DNA of 12,365 nt from Campylobacteraceae bacterium (GCA_027031505.1 JALVQH010000224.1:1-12365); one strand, 5' to 3'. Positions 1 through 6,824 are shown, numbered from the stretch's first letter. The notes: a model not told the origin generated them from the sequence alone. Numbers and translations are program-made.

Positions 1-548
1 CGGGGTTGAACACGGGCAAAAGCATATCCTTTATCGCCGATGCGTTTGGAGATCGAGCGCAGATCTTCCCGCAGAGTTTCGACATTAAAGATTTGTCCTT
101 TTTTCAACTTGACATCGTGTGTCAAATCGGCACGATCGATTCCCTTCAAGGTGGCAATGCGCACCGAAGAGACCTTGTAGGGTTTTCCTTCATGGAGAAT
201 GCGGTAGGTAATAGTGGCTTTGCCGGCAGCATGGTCGATGGAGACACCGGGGCGTCCAACCTTTACGTCGAGATAACCGTGCTGATAATAGAGATCCCGA
301 ATACGCATAGCGTCTATTTTCAGCGCTTTGGGTTGGTACTTTCCTCCGACGAAACCGAGAAAGCTTGCTTCTCTGTTAATCAGATTGGCTTTGAGATCGG
401 CATCCGGGAGAACATGATTGCCGACAAATCGGACAGAGCTGACCTTGATCTCTTTGTGGCTTTTTTGTGCCGAAGCAGTATGGGTTGTTTTGGCTGTTCC
501 TGCAACAGGACTGACCAAAAGCGCTGCAATAACTATGCGTCGCAACAT
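1..548 (-). CDS. bamA: Outer membrane protein assembly factor BamA, N-terminal part (3' end cut by window edge)
   Basis: BamA is the central beta-barrel subunit that inserts outer membrane proteins; its periplasmic POTRA domains come first. About 182 residues are visible, all in the POTRA region. The protein begins with a short basic start and a hydrophobic core (MLRRIVIAALLVSPVAGTAK), a signal peptide. A first POTRA-like unit starts near residue 32 (IKVSSVRFVGN, then a YYQHGYLDV stretch near residue 90). A second starts near residue 120 (YKVSSVRIATLKGID) and runs to the edge with GDKGYAFARVQP. The start ATG at 548 has AAAGGAG at 557-563, a good ribosome binding site. An ATG at 555 is out of frame. 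It is divergent from tyrA. The barrel domain is not in view, so another Omp85 protein (TamA-like) cannot be excluded, but signal peptide plus sequential POTRA repeats and the tyrA neighbourhood favour BamA. Confidence 0.85.
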   Translation of the reverse strand, partial: MLRRIVIAALLVSPVAGTAKTTHTASAQKSHKEIKVSSVRFVGNHVLPDADLKANLINREASFLGFVGGKYQPKALKIDAMRIRDLYYQHGYLDVKVGRPGVSIDHAAGKATITYRILHEGKPYKVSSVRIATLKGIDRADLTHDVKLKKGQIFNVETLREDLRSISKRIGDKGYAFARVQP

Positions 549-582
549 GATGCATTCTCCTTTGATAGGTATATCTGGAATA

Positions 583-588
583 AGTATA
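583..588 (-). promoter_or_regulatory. Probable -10 box of bamA
   Basis: On the minus strand the bases read TATACT, preceded by TGC, which makes an extended -10. It sits about 35 nt upstream of the bamA ATG, leaving a leader of roughly 28 nt that contains the ribosome binding site. Upstream there is an A/T-rich tract (590-608) rather than a clear -35 box, as is usual for vegetative promoters in Campylobacterota. Confidence 0.5.
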
Positions 589-652
589 GCAGTTTTTCTC
601 TAAAAAAGCTTTGAGCGAGGGGGTAGAGGCGAGTCTGCACAGACAATCGTGG

Positions 653-658
653 TATAAT
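653..658 (+). promoter_or_regulatory. Probable -10 box serving tyrA
   Basis: A perfect TATAAT in the context GGTATAATGGCGT. The same 13 bases recur at the nadA promoter (10958-10970). Transcription would begin near 665. The next gene on this strand, tyrA, starts only at 978, and the space between is filled by an inverted-repeat element (671-962). If that element is removed, the promoter falls directly upstream of the tyrA ribosome binding site with a leader of about 20-25 nt, so this is best read as the original tyrA promoter. Confidence 0.6.
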
Positions 659-670
659 GGCGTCAGTTTT

Positions 671-962
671 TATTACCGCACCAACAAATAGTCTGAACTT
701 TTAAGAGAGAGACGAGACGAGATGTACGTGAAAAAATCTGCAGGACTACCCGTAGGTCATTCAAAGATTTTTTGCGTGCAGGTCGTTTCGTATCGCTCTT
801 CCCGAAGGGTACAGCACTTTTGTCCATACTCTGCGTTGGATTTTTTCGAATTCGCTAAGGCGAGTTCTTCTTTGTGCTTGCACTCTCTTCGAGAAATATC
901 TGCCTTGATTATGAACAAAATTGCAGCATCAAAAATTCAGATTATTTATTGGTGCGGTAATA
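671..962. mobile_element. 292-bp element with 32-bp terminal inverted repeats (MITE-like or structured leader)
   Basis: Bases 671-702 and the reverse complement of 931-962 match at 29 of 32 positions; the outer 14 (TATTACCGCACCAA) are identical, and the three mismatches are all transitions. The outermost bases at both ends are TA, compatible with a TA target duplication as made by IS630/Tc1-mariner-type transposases, but no transposase is encoded. Inside, 724-779 forms a strong hairpin: AAAAAATCT (731-739) pairs with AGATTTTTT (765-773), with a smaller inner hairpin around 744-758. Small hairpins such as CCCGAAGGG near 803-811 also occur. The element lies exactly between the TATAAT box and the Shine-Dalgarno of tyrA. 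Most likely it is a non-autonomous transposable element. The alternative is a long structured leader or small RNA made from the 653 promoter. It carries no credible gene. Confidence 0.6.
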
Positions 963-977
963 TAAAGGATGCAGGCA

Positions 978-1808
978 ATGAAAATCGGAATTATCGGGCT
1001 GGGATTGATGGGGGGTTCATTGAGCCTGGCGATGCAGGAGCTGTATGATGATCTGGAAGTGATCGGTCTGGATCATAATCCGCAGCACGCCATCGAAGCG
1101 CTCAAGCTTCATCTGGTGGACAAAGTTGTTGAGACACTTGAGGAGATCAAGGAGGTGGATATCCTCTTTTTGAGTGTGCCGGTGGATGGCATCATCGCTG
1201 TTCTGGAACAGCTCCCTCCGCTATCGGATACGACGACCGTAATCGACCTTGGCAGCACCAAAGCGCGGATCGTTGCATCCGTACCTGAGACAATTCGGTC
1301 GAATTTCGTCGCTGCCCACCCTATGACAGGTACCGAAAAAGTTGGTCCTGCAGCAGCCTTCGCTGAACTGTACCGGAGCAAGGCGGTTGTGCTGTGCAAT
1401 CTCGAAGAGAGCGGTGCCCATCAGCAGGAACAGGCACGGAACCTCTTTACCAATCTGGGGATGAAACTGTTCTACATGGATGCCGAAGCACACGATCGTC
1501 ATGCTGCCTACATTTCCCATATGCCTCATGCTCTCAGCTTTGCTCTGGCCCATTCGGTCATGAATCAGGAGGATCCCCGGGCGATCATTGCCCTCGCCGG
1601 CGGAGGGTTTCGGGATATGAGTCGGATTGCCAAAAGTTCGCCGGCAATGTGGCGGGATATTTTTGAACAGAATGCCGAAAATCTGACCAGGGCGATCGAT
1701 GCGTTTACGGCTGAGCTTGATCGCTGTCGTGCTTTGGTGGCCGAGGAGAGATGGGAAGAGCTGTACGCCTGGATGAAAGGGGCGAATCGGCTGCACGAGA
1801 TATTATGA
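978..1808 (+). CDS. tyrA: Prephenate dehydrogenase (TyrA family)
   Basis: Oxidative decarboxylation of prephenate (or arogenate) with NAD(P)+ in tyrosine synthesis, cytosolic. The protein of 276 residues has an N-terminal Rossmann fold: GLGLMGGS at residues 7-14 is the dinucleotide-binding loop and D32 closes the second strand, an acidic residue that suggests NAD+ preference. The HPMTGTE motif with the active-site histidine is at 114-120. The second half carries the family's helical dimerisation domain, including HMPHALSFALAHSV. There is no chorismate mutase or ACT domain, so this is the short monofunctional form. The start is ATG 978, with AAAGGA at 964-969 eight bases upstream; the ATG at 969 overlaps that ribosome binding site. 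An inverted-repeat element separates the gene from its probable promoter at 653. It converges on batD, with a terminator between. Confidence 0.93.
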   Translation: MKIGIIGLGLMGGSLSLAMQELYDDLEVIGLDHNPQHAIEALKLHLVDKVVETLEEIKEVDILFLSVPVDGIIAVLEQLPPLSDTTTVIDLGSTKARIVASVPETIRSNFVAAHPMTGTEKVGPAAAFAELYRSKAVVLCNLEESGAHQQEQARNLFTNLGMKLFYMDAEAHDRHAAYISHMPHALSFALAHSVMNQEDPRAIIALAGGGFRDMSRIAKSSPAMWRDIFEQNAENLTRAIDAFTAELDRCRALVAEERWEELYAWMKGANRLHEIL

Positions 1809-1843
1809 GGATTGGGAGTGAAGAATTAGGGATTAGGAATTTT
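1809..1843. repeat. Degenerate 7-bp tandem array (GGATTAG class)
   Basis: Five units of seven bases directly after the tyrA stop codon: GGATTGG, GAGTGAA, GAATTAG, GGATTAG, GAATTTT. The units are diverged but keep strict period 7. A similar array in the same position follows nadA (11993-12027). It runs straight into a terminator hairpin. Confidence 0.6.
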
Positions 1844-1848
1844 GGTAT

Positions 1849-1872
1849 GCGTTGCGTTGCAACGCTTTTATT
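1849..1872 (+). terminator. Intrinsic terminator of tyrA
   Basis: GCGTTGC (1849-1855) pairs perfectly with GCAACGC (1859-1865) over a GTT loop and is followed by TTTTATT. The flanks TATGC before and TTTTATTNATGG after are the same as at the nadA terminator (12028-12060), although the stem sequence differs completely. Confidence 0.6.
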
Positions 1873-1881
1873 GATGGAGTA

Positions 1882-1916
1882 GGGACTTTAGTCCCGTTTG
1901 ATGGGGCTGAAGCCCC
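1882..1916. repeat. Two adjacent REP-like hairpins at the batD stop codon
   Basis: GGGACTTTAGTCCC (1882-1895) and GGGGCTGAAGCCCC (1903-1916) are two perfect 5-bp stems with 4-base loops, 7 bases apart, ending one base before the batD stop codon. There is no T-run on either strand, so they are not classical terminators. They may protect the 3' end of the long bat mRNA, or be a dispersed REP-type repeat. A related CCCC-TTC-GGGG followed by CTGAA occurs at 10852-10867. Confidence 0.6.
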
Positions 1917-1917
1917 C

Positions 1918-3501
1918 TTAGTCTGTTGTTGCTCTCCCCATAATTTTCTGCAATCTCTCCTGATCGATCTCCACTTTTTCTCCCCGTTGAGCGCGATACA
2001 GATCACGTACCATGGCTTCGATTTCGGGGGAGTCGTTGGTGTGGGGGTAGAGAAGTTTGAGGGCTTCGTCAGGGGTGTAGCGCTTGCGTGTGCGGCGGTG
2101 TCCCGGGCGGGAGAGATTGAGATGCGGCAGAAGTTTGAGTACCAGCAGTGTGACGAGTACCCCGGTGACAAAAGCAAGCAGCACCGTCCATGCAGGCCAG
2201 CGTGCCGAAGCCTTTTCGCGAGCCTGTCGGGCATAGTAGGCGGTATCCTCAAGGAGTGAGCGGTTGGCGTCCTTTTGCACACGAGATGCCTTTTGGAATG
2301 CATGTGTTGTTTCGGGGGCAGACGGACGGACGGATTCGGCTGCCGGAAGCGGTTTTGAGGATGCAGGGGAAGATATCTGTGAGCCTCCTGCGATATGGAT
2401 GGCCACAGGCTGAACAGAGAGGGTTTTTGTCTTTTCGGTTTCCGGATTGAACTGAATGCGGGCAATGGCGGGTATCGTGAAATTGTGGTCGGCGATGAAG
2501 GTGTATTTTTTGACCCAGCGGCTGATGATTTTCCCATCCTGTATCCGGCTGGATATTTGTGCATCATCACTGTATACGGTGACATCGTCAATGTCGAATT
2601 TCGGTGCATCGAAATCTTCAAGACTGCCGACCCCTTCGAGGGTGAGGGTATAGTTGACCGGCTGGTTGGCGTGGGTTTGGTGGGTATCAACCGAAGCGTT
2701 CATCGTAAATGAACCGATCAGATTTGCCGATGCCGGTATGGAAAGAGCCGTAACGGTTTTGGGTTCTGCCTGAAGTGATTGCCACTGCACATCGTTGTTG
2801 AAAAACCCCCAGGGATCCCGGGCACCGCTGAAAGTTCGGATCCCAAGTTTGATCTGCGGAGCGGTGATAGTGAGGTTGCCCTCTTTCTGGGGGGTGAGGA
2901 GATAGGTAAAAATGTGGGCGGTTCCCCGTGCATCTTGCTTGAGTGTCTCCTGGTTGTCGGTTTTGACAAAAAATCCGTCGAATTTGGGTGCGACGTACTG
3001 TGCCTGCGTTACTTGAGAATTGCGGGGTTCATAAAAAACAACCTGAAGGACAAAGGGTTCTCCGACATAGAGGCGGGTTTTGGAAGGGATCATTTCCAGA
3101 CGATATCCGCCACCTGCCCTGGAAGCGCTGTTTCTTCTGGTGACGCGAATGGAGACCGGCCGGGTGTGTTCCGTGCGACCATCAACCGTAACGGCAAAGG
3201 AAGGAATCGTCATGTTGTGTTCCGGAAAAAACGAAAAATGCAAGGTTTTTTTCTGAACACTTCTGAACGCACCATTCGCATAGGTAGCTTCGATTTTTTG
3301 GGAGATAGTTGGCGTATCGACCGGTATCCCCCCAATCTCCGTAATCTGAGGAAAGACGATATTTTTCCCCCGTGCCGTGATGCTTACTTCAACACTTTGT
3401 CCTTTTGGGACAGCGGTTTGGCTGATTCGTACGGTTACATCTTTGGCATTCAATGATCCGACAGTTATCAAAAAAAGAATAAGCAGTTTGACGATGTACA
3501 C
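1918..3501 (-). CDS. batD: BatD, aerotolerance-operon membrane protein
   Basis: BatD proteins are periplasmic, membrane-anchored proteins of beta-sandwich repeats in MoxR-Bat operons; their biochemical role is unknown. The chosen start is GTG at 3501: AAAGGAGG lies at 3514-3507 with a 5-base spacer, and it gives a clean signal peptide (MYIVKLLILFLITVGSLNA). An in-frame ATG at 3519 has no ribosome binding site. The 527-residue protein continues with KDVTVRISQTAVPKGQSVEV, a first beta-sandwich, then further repeats (for example around GRTEHTRPVSIRV and TKTLSVQPVAIHI). One membrane helix lies near residues 435-457, then a basic cytoplasmic tail of about 70 residues. It is the last gene of the operon; BatC ends 12 bases before this start codon. 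The stop lies against two GC-rich hairpins. Confidence 0.85.
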   Translation of the reverse strand: MYIVKLLILFLITVGSLNAKDVTVRISQTAVPKGQSVEVSITARGKNIVFPQITEIGGIPVDTPTISQKIEATYANGAFRSVQKKTLHFSFFPEHNMTIPSFAVTVDGRTEHTRPVSIRVTRRNSASRAGGGYRLEMIPSKTRLYVGEPFVLQVVFYEPRNSQVTQAQYVAPKFDGFFVKTDNQETLKQDARGTAHIFTYLLTPQKEGNLTITAPQIKLGIRTFSGARDPWGFFNNDVQWQSLQAEPKTVTALSIPASANLIGSFTMNASVDTHQTHANQPVNYTLTLEGVGSLEDFDAPKFDIDDVTVYSDDAQISSRIQDGKIISRWVKKYTFIADHNFTIPAIARIQFNPETEKTKTLSVQPVAIHIAGGSQISSPASSKPLPAAESVRPSAPETTHAFQKASRVQKDANRSLLEDTAYYARQAREKASARWPAWTVLLAFVTGVLVTLLVLKLLPHLNLSRPGHRRTRKRYTPDEALKLLYPHTNDSPEIEAMVRDLYRAQRGEKVEIDQERLQKIMGRATTD

Positions 3502-3512
3502 TGGTGCCTCCT

Positions 3513-4457
3513 TTACCATGGATTGACCGTTGATGGATTAGGTTTGGTATGTTTTTTTCCGATAAATTGGTAGAGTTTGGGTTGCATCTTTTTCCCTTTG
3601 AGCTGTTTCATGAGCCGTTTGATCTCTCTGGCCTGGATTTTCTGGGCTTGTGCGGCTCTCGCACGGGAACCTCCTTGCGCTTTGTCAGGCTTTTTCTTTT
3701 GTTTGGGTTCTCCGGGTTTTGACTGGGACTGGGATTGTTTGTCACCTTTTTTCTGTTCGGGCTTTTTCTTTTGATCCGGTTTACCCGTTTTGTTTTTTGG
3801 GGTTTTCTTCTTGTCACCGGGCTTATCCTGTGATGGATTCCCGGGCTGTTTCCCTTGTTTGTTGTTGGGTTTTTTTTGTGAATTTTGCTTTTTGTTTTGT
3901 TGCTTATTTTTATTATTTTGTTGGTTCTGTTTTTTTTGTTTCTTCTGCTTTTTTTGTTGTTTTTTCTTTTGATCTTTTTTGTTCTGCTTTTTTTGCTTCT
4001 GTTGTTGTTTCTTTTTCTTTTTTTGCTCCTGTTTTTTCTTCATCTTTCTGGCGAGCTCGAGATTGAAACGGGTGTCGGGATCATCGTGGATTTTGAGTGC
4101 CGCTTCATAGGCGGTAACAGCATGGTCGTATTGTTTCTTTTTGAAATAGACGTTGCCAATGTTGTGGAGCCGTTTTTCTTCATCAATACTCCCCCCTTTT
4201 GCCCGCTTGTAGCTGCGAAGCGCTTCATCCAGTCTACCTGCTTTGTAGTAAGCGTCTCCGAGATCAAAATTACGCTCCGGAGATGGGGTTTTGAGGCGAT
4301 TCAGGGCGCGGATGGTGCGGTTGTAGTCTTTGGCTTGGTAGGCTTGTTGGGCGGTTTTGATAGTTTTAAAGTCAGTGAGACCGGCACAAGCGGGTAGCGG
4401 GTAGAGAGTAGCGAGTAGAAGAGGTATCAGAAACTTTGTTTGTAAAATTCTCATCAT
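3513..4457 (-). CDS. batC: BatC-like TPR protein with long Lys/Gln-rich tail
   Basis: A periplasmic TPR protein, presumably a partner of BatA/BatB. From ATG 4457 (314 residues) there is a signal peptide, MMRILQTKFLIPLLLATLYP, ending in LPACAG. This suits signal peptidase I (A-C-A|G) or, less well, a lipobox (LPAC). Two TPR units follow: around 62-88 (FDLGDAYYKAGRLDEALRSY) and 95-123 (NIGNVYFKKKQYDHAVTAY). Residues about 139-265 are almost only K, Q, N, P and G. The protein ends in NPW, similar to the short W-ending tails of other Bat TPR proteins. ATG 4457 has GGGAG six bases upstream; an in-frame ATG at 4499 would add 14 residues and is the alternative. Signal-peptide residues 12-23 are encoded by a heptamer array (4391-4423). 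By operon order (after batB, before batD) it corresponds to BatC rather than BatE. Confidence 0.8.
   Translation of the reverse strand: MMRILQTKFLIPLLLATLYPLPACAGLTDFKTIKTAQQAYQAKDYNRTIRALNRLKTPSPERNFDLGDAYYKAGRLDEALRSYKRAKGGSIDEEKRLHNIGNVYFKKKQYDHAVTAYEAALKIHDDPDTRFNLELARKMKKKQEQKKKKKQQQKQKKQNKKDQKKKQQKKQKKQKKQNQQNNKNKQQNKKQNSQKKPNNKQGKQPGNPSQDKPGDKKKTPKNKTGKPDQKKKPEQKKGDKQSQSQSKPGEPKQKKKPDKAQGGSRARAAQAQKIQAREIKRLMKQLKGKKMQPKLYQFIGKKHTKPNPSTVNPW
4391..4423. repeat. Heptamer array (GTAGCGG on plus strand), left arm of an inverted pair
   Basis: Period-7 units GCGGGTA, GCGGGTA, GAGAGTA, GCGAGTA, GAAGAGG. The reverse complement of this block matches the block at 4501-4535 in about 24 of 28 positions. 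It lies inside the batC coding region, where it encodes the hydrophobic core of the signal peptide. Confidence 0.7.
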
Positions 4458-4500
4458 ATATGGCTCCCAAATGAAAATGCGCTTCAGTATATTTATCATG

Positions 4501-4535
4501 ATTTCTACCCTCTACCTTCTACCCGCTACACTCTG
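4501..4535. repeat. Heptamer array (CTACCCG on plus strand), right arm of an inverted pair
   Basis: Period-7 units ending in CTAC: TTTCTAC, CCTCTAC, CTTCTAC, CCGCTAC, then degenerate. It covers the last eight or so codons of batB (GQSVAGRR) and the batB stop codon, and ends just upstream of batC. The inner 77 bases (4424-4500) hold no gene of their own, only both candidate batC starts. Confidence 0.7.
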
Positions 4536-5501
4536 CCCACCAACAGTGGGCAACGACATCAGTCCCAACAATAAAAGCAGCGTTGCCGCCGCGAGAAGGT
4601 AGATGAAAAATTCTGTGCGTTTCTTGATCGTAACTTCTCCTTGTTTTTGGCTGTTGAATGCACGATGGATGGTCGCTGCAAGTGCCTGCATATCAGCCTT
4701 GCCGTTGGCGGCGATGATCCCTTTTCCTCCGGTGGATCGGGCGAGGGTCAGGAGAGTGTCGTTGCGCTGAGTGATGGCGATGGTACCTTGTTTGGTGTGG
4801 ATGGGACGGTTGTCCGCACCGAGAACCGGTGCGCCCTTTTGTGTACCGACAAGGACAGCGTAGAGGGTAATGTTGGCATCCTTGAGGCTCTGCTCAAACC
4901 CTTTGAGCGCCCCGGAATCTCCTCCGTCGGTAAAGACGATGAGGATTTTGGGGTGTTTGTTTTTCAGAAAGGTTGCTGCCAGATCGCCCAGGGCGGCAAA
5001 ATCGGTTGAGGCGAGATTGATATAGCTCTCATCGACCCCATCAAGAAGCTGTTCGAGTGTGGCTTTGTCCGTCGTAAACGGAGCCAGCATAAATGCCGCA
5101 TGGGCAAATGCAGATAGAGAGAGTGCGTCTTCGGGCATCGCTTCGAGGAGTTGGCGGATTTTATGTTTGGCAAATTGGAGACGATTGGGATAGACGTCCC
5201 TGGAACGCATCGATCCGGAAATATCCAGAGCTACCATGGCATCGAGTCCTTTGAGGTTGACGGTGTGTTCACCGTGTTCGATAACCGGACGGCCGAGCGC
5301 AAAAATCATAAGCAAAACCGAGAGGAGCAGCATTGTGTTACGTGCACGCAGCGGAAGGACATCTCCTTCGACACGAAGACGCCTGAGAGCTTCGGAACTG
5401 AAAATGCGTGCAGCCCCTTCTCGATTGGTCAGTACCAATGCCGCGAAAATTACAAACGGGATCAGCATCAGACCCATCAGGTACGGATGGATGAAACTCA
5501 T
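4512..5501 (-). CDS. batB: BatB, von Willebrand factor A domain membrane protein
   Basis: A membrane-anchored VWA protein of the Bat system, probably binding partners through a metal-dependent adhesion site (MIDAS). Of 329 residues, helix one spans about 8-25 and helix two about 56-72. The VWA domain follows, with the MIDAS motif DISGS (D93, S95, S97) in VALDISGSM, the loop PFTTDK and the motif FTDGGDS. A C-terminal membrane helix (FFIYLLAAATLLLLLGLMSLP) lies near 298-318. The start ATG overlaps the batA stop in ATGA, implying translational coupling. The last residues (GQSVAGRR) are encoded by a heptamer repeat array (4501-4535) and look like an added tail, since BatB-type proteins usually end soon after the last helix. 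The reading as BatB rather than BatA rests on order and on the DISGS form. Confidence 0.88.
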   Translation of the reverse strand: MSFIHPYLMGLMLIPFVIFAALVLTNREGAARIFSSEALRRLRVEGDVLPLRARNTMLLLSVLLMIFALGRPVIEHGEHTVNLKGLDAMVALDISGSMRSRDVYPNRLQFAKHKIRQLLEAMPEDALSLSAFAHAAFMLAPFTTDKATLEQLLDGVDESYINLASTDFAALGDLAATFLKNKHPKILIVFTDGGDSGALKGFEQSLKDANITLYAVLVGTQKGAPVLGADNRPIHTKQGTIAITQRNDTLLTLARSTGGKGIIAANGKADMQALAATIHRAFNSQKQGEVTIKKRTEFFIYLLAAATLLLLLGLMSLPTVGGQSVAGRR

Positions 5502-6421
5502 GTTTCCACTCCTTTGGTGGTACGCAGATAGATAAAACCAAGCAGGCTCAGAATTGCTGCCAATAAAGGATAAAGATAGTAATAGTCATACTGAACCACT
5601 TTTTTGTTCTTGATCTTGCTGGTTTCCATTGCATCGATCTGAGCGTAGATTTTTTGCAGTGTCCGGCGATCGGAGGCGGCAAAAAATTTCCCTTTGCCTG
5701 CCCGGGCGAGTATCCGGAGATAGGGAGCGTTAAAGTCCCGCAGAGAGCCGATACCAATGGTATAAAGGCGGACAGAACTTTCGCGAATCATCTTGAGGAC
5801 ACTGTCGGCATCGATACGGCTGGCGGTGTCATCACCATCGGTCAGCAGAATCGCGACTTTGGTTTTGGCATCACTTTTGGTGAGGACGTTGTAGGTTTGG
5901 ACCAGGGCATCATTGATGGCGGTCTTTTGTCCGGCCAGCCCGAGACGCTGCATGGTTATGACATTTTGCAAAAAAGCATGCTCAAACGTCAACGGCGAAG
6001 CAACAAATGCTGCATCGGCAAAATTGATCAGACCCAAACGGTCGTTTTTACGATGCCGGACAAAGTCAGAAACCACCTCTTTGACGACGTCAAATTTGCT
6101 TTTAAACGGGTTATTAGGATCAAAGCCGTATTGGCGCATGGAGCCACTCGAATCGATGACCAGCATGATATCGCGCCCACGTTTTTTGGTATCTTTGTAC
6201 TCCTGGGTCAAAACAGGAGAGGCCAGAGCAAACAGCAAAGAGACGATCCCAAACCATTTGAGGAAATCGAGCAGGCGGCTTCGGGTACTACCGTGTCCGA
6301 GCAGCGCACGCAGATGGGGAAAATAAATCGCCTCGGTGCGAGCCGGGCACCAGCGGGCACAGACCCAAAACAGAACAATGAGCGCCAGAGCATAAGGGTA
6401 CTGGAGACTAAAGTGACTCAT
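5498..6421 (-). CDS. batA: BatA, von Willebrand factor A domain membrane protein
   Basis: First of two VWA proteins in the operon. The 307-residue protein has an N-terminal helix (about 8-25), a second helix (about 56-72), then the VWA domain with an intact MIDAS: D90, S92 and S94 in VIDSSGSM, the loop SPLTFEH, and LLTDGDDTA. A loop rich in N, P and K (YGFDPNNPFKSKFD) follows the MIDAS, where BatA proteins usually have a shorter link. A C-terminal helix (YYYLYPLLAAILSLLGFIYL) lies near 280-300. The start ATG is 14 bp inside the end of the upstream DUF4381-like gene, and the stop overlaps batB, so the three genes are probably translated together. By family knowledge the VWA domain faces the periplasm and may be acted on by the MoxR ATPase system; the actual function is not established. 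Confidence 0.88.
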   Translation of the reverse strand: MSHFSLQYPYALALIVLFWVCARWCPARTEAIYFPHLRALLGHGSTRSRLLDFLKWFGIVSLLFALASPVLTQEYKDTKKRGRDIMLVIDSSGSMRQYGFDPNNPFKSKFDVVKEVVSDFVRHRKNDRLGLINFADAAFVASPLTFEHAFLQNVITMQRLGLAGQKTAINDALVQTYNVLTKSDAKTKVAILLTDGDDTASRIDADSVLKMIRESSVRLYTIGIGSLRDFNAPYLRILARAGKGKFFAASDRRTLQKIYAQIDAMETSKIKNKKVVQYDYYYLYPLLAAILSLLGFIYLRTTKGVET

Positions 6422-6824
6422 CGCACGCCTTTACGAAGAGGTCAAATTGCGCCCGGGCATCCGGGGCGAGTTCGGAGACCTCTTTTCGGTATTTATAGGG
6501 CTCAAGCGCTTCAACCATCTGGGCATAGAGTTCGCGGGGGCGGTGCTCATCTCCCAGAAGCAGGCGTCCCAGTCGGGTCGCTTCGTAGGCGCCGTGTTTG
6601 GGGTCGCTCCAGTCGATTTGCTTGAGCGCCTCCAGCCAGGCTTTGCGCCGGTTGGTGCGGCGCAGACCAAAGAGAAGCTTGATGAGATAGAACAGGGCAA
6701 CGGTGAGGACAATGACACTGAGGAACACCAGACCCCAATAGAGATAGAAGCTGATGTCGTGGATCTCCACGGGGGGTTTGATGTCCCGCAGTTGCCGGGC
6801 GAGTGTCTGTTGTGCCGGCATCAT
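6408..6824 (-). CDS. DUF4381-like single-pass membrane protein of the Bat operon
   Basis: A small protein (138 residues) found between the DUF58 and batA genes in many Bat operons; function unknown. The N-terminus has LRDIKPPVEIHDIS, close to the short 'P..I.D.' start of DUF4381 proteins. One strong membrane helix follows at about 26-50 (YWGLVFLSVIVLTVALFYLI), then a basic RRTNRRKAW stop-transfer stretch. The rest is a soluble helical domain, probably cytoplasmic. The start overlaps the DUF58 stop by ATGA (there are two consecutive ATG codons, 6824 and 6821), and the end overlaps batA by 14 bp, so it is fully embedded in the operon. The DUF4381 assignment rests on position, size and layout and would need a profile search. 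Confidence 0.78.
   Translation of the reverse strand: MMPAQQTLARQLRDIKPPVEIHDISFYLYWGLVFLSVIVLTVALFYLIKLLFGLRRTNRRKAWLEALKQIDWSDPKHGAYEATRLGRLLLGDEHRPRELYAQMVEALEPYKYRKEVSELAPDARAQFDLFVKACDESL

Noticed and set aside
671..962. RNase P RNA, tmRNA or 6S RNA in the tyrA leader
   Set aside because: The conserved RNase P core, the tmRNA tag frame and CCA-type end, and the 6S length and central bubble were not found.
722..1048. 108-residue open frame inside the inverted-repeat element upstream of tyrA
   Set aside because: No Shine-Dalgarno of normal form, cysteine-rich odd composition, runs through the right inverted repeat and 70 bases into tyrA in another frame, and no recognisable domain.
3885..4397. 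Leucine/phenylalanine-rich plus-strand frame that looks like a membrane protein
   Set aside because: Artefact of reading the complement of the AAA/CAA-rich BatC tail.
5654..6625. 323-residue plus-strand open frame
   Set aside because: Antisense to batA and its upstream neighbour, which carry clear VWA and membrane features; no domain seen in the plus frame.
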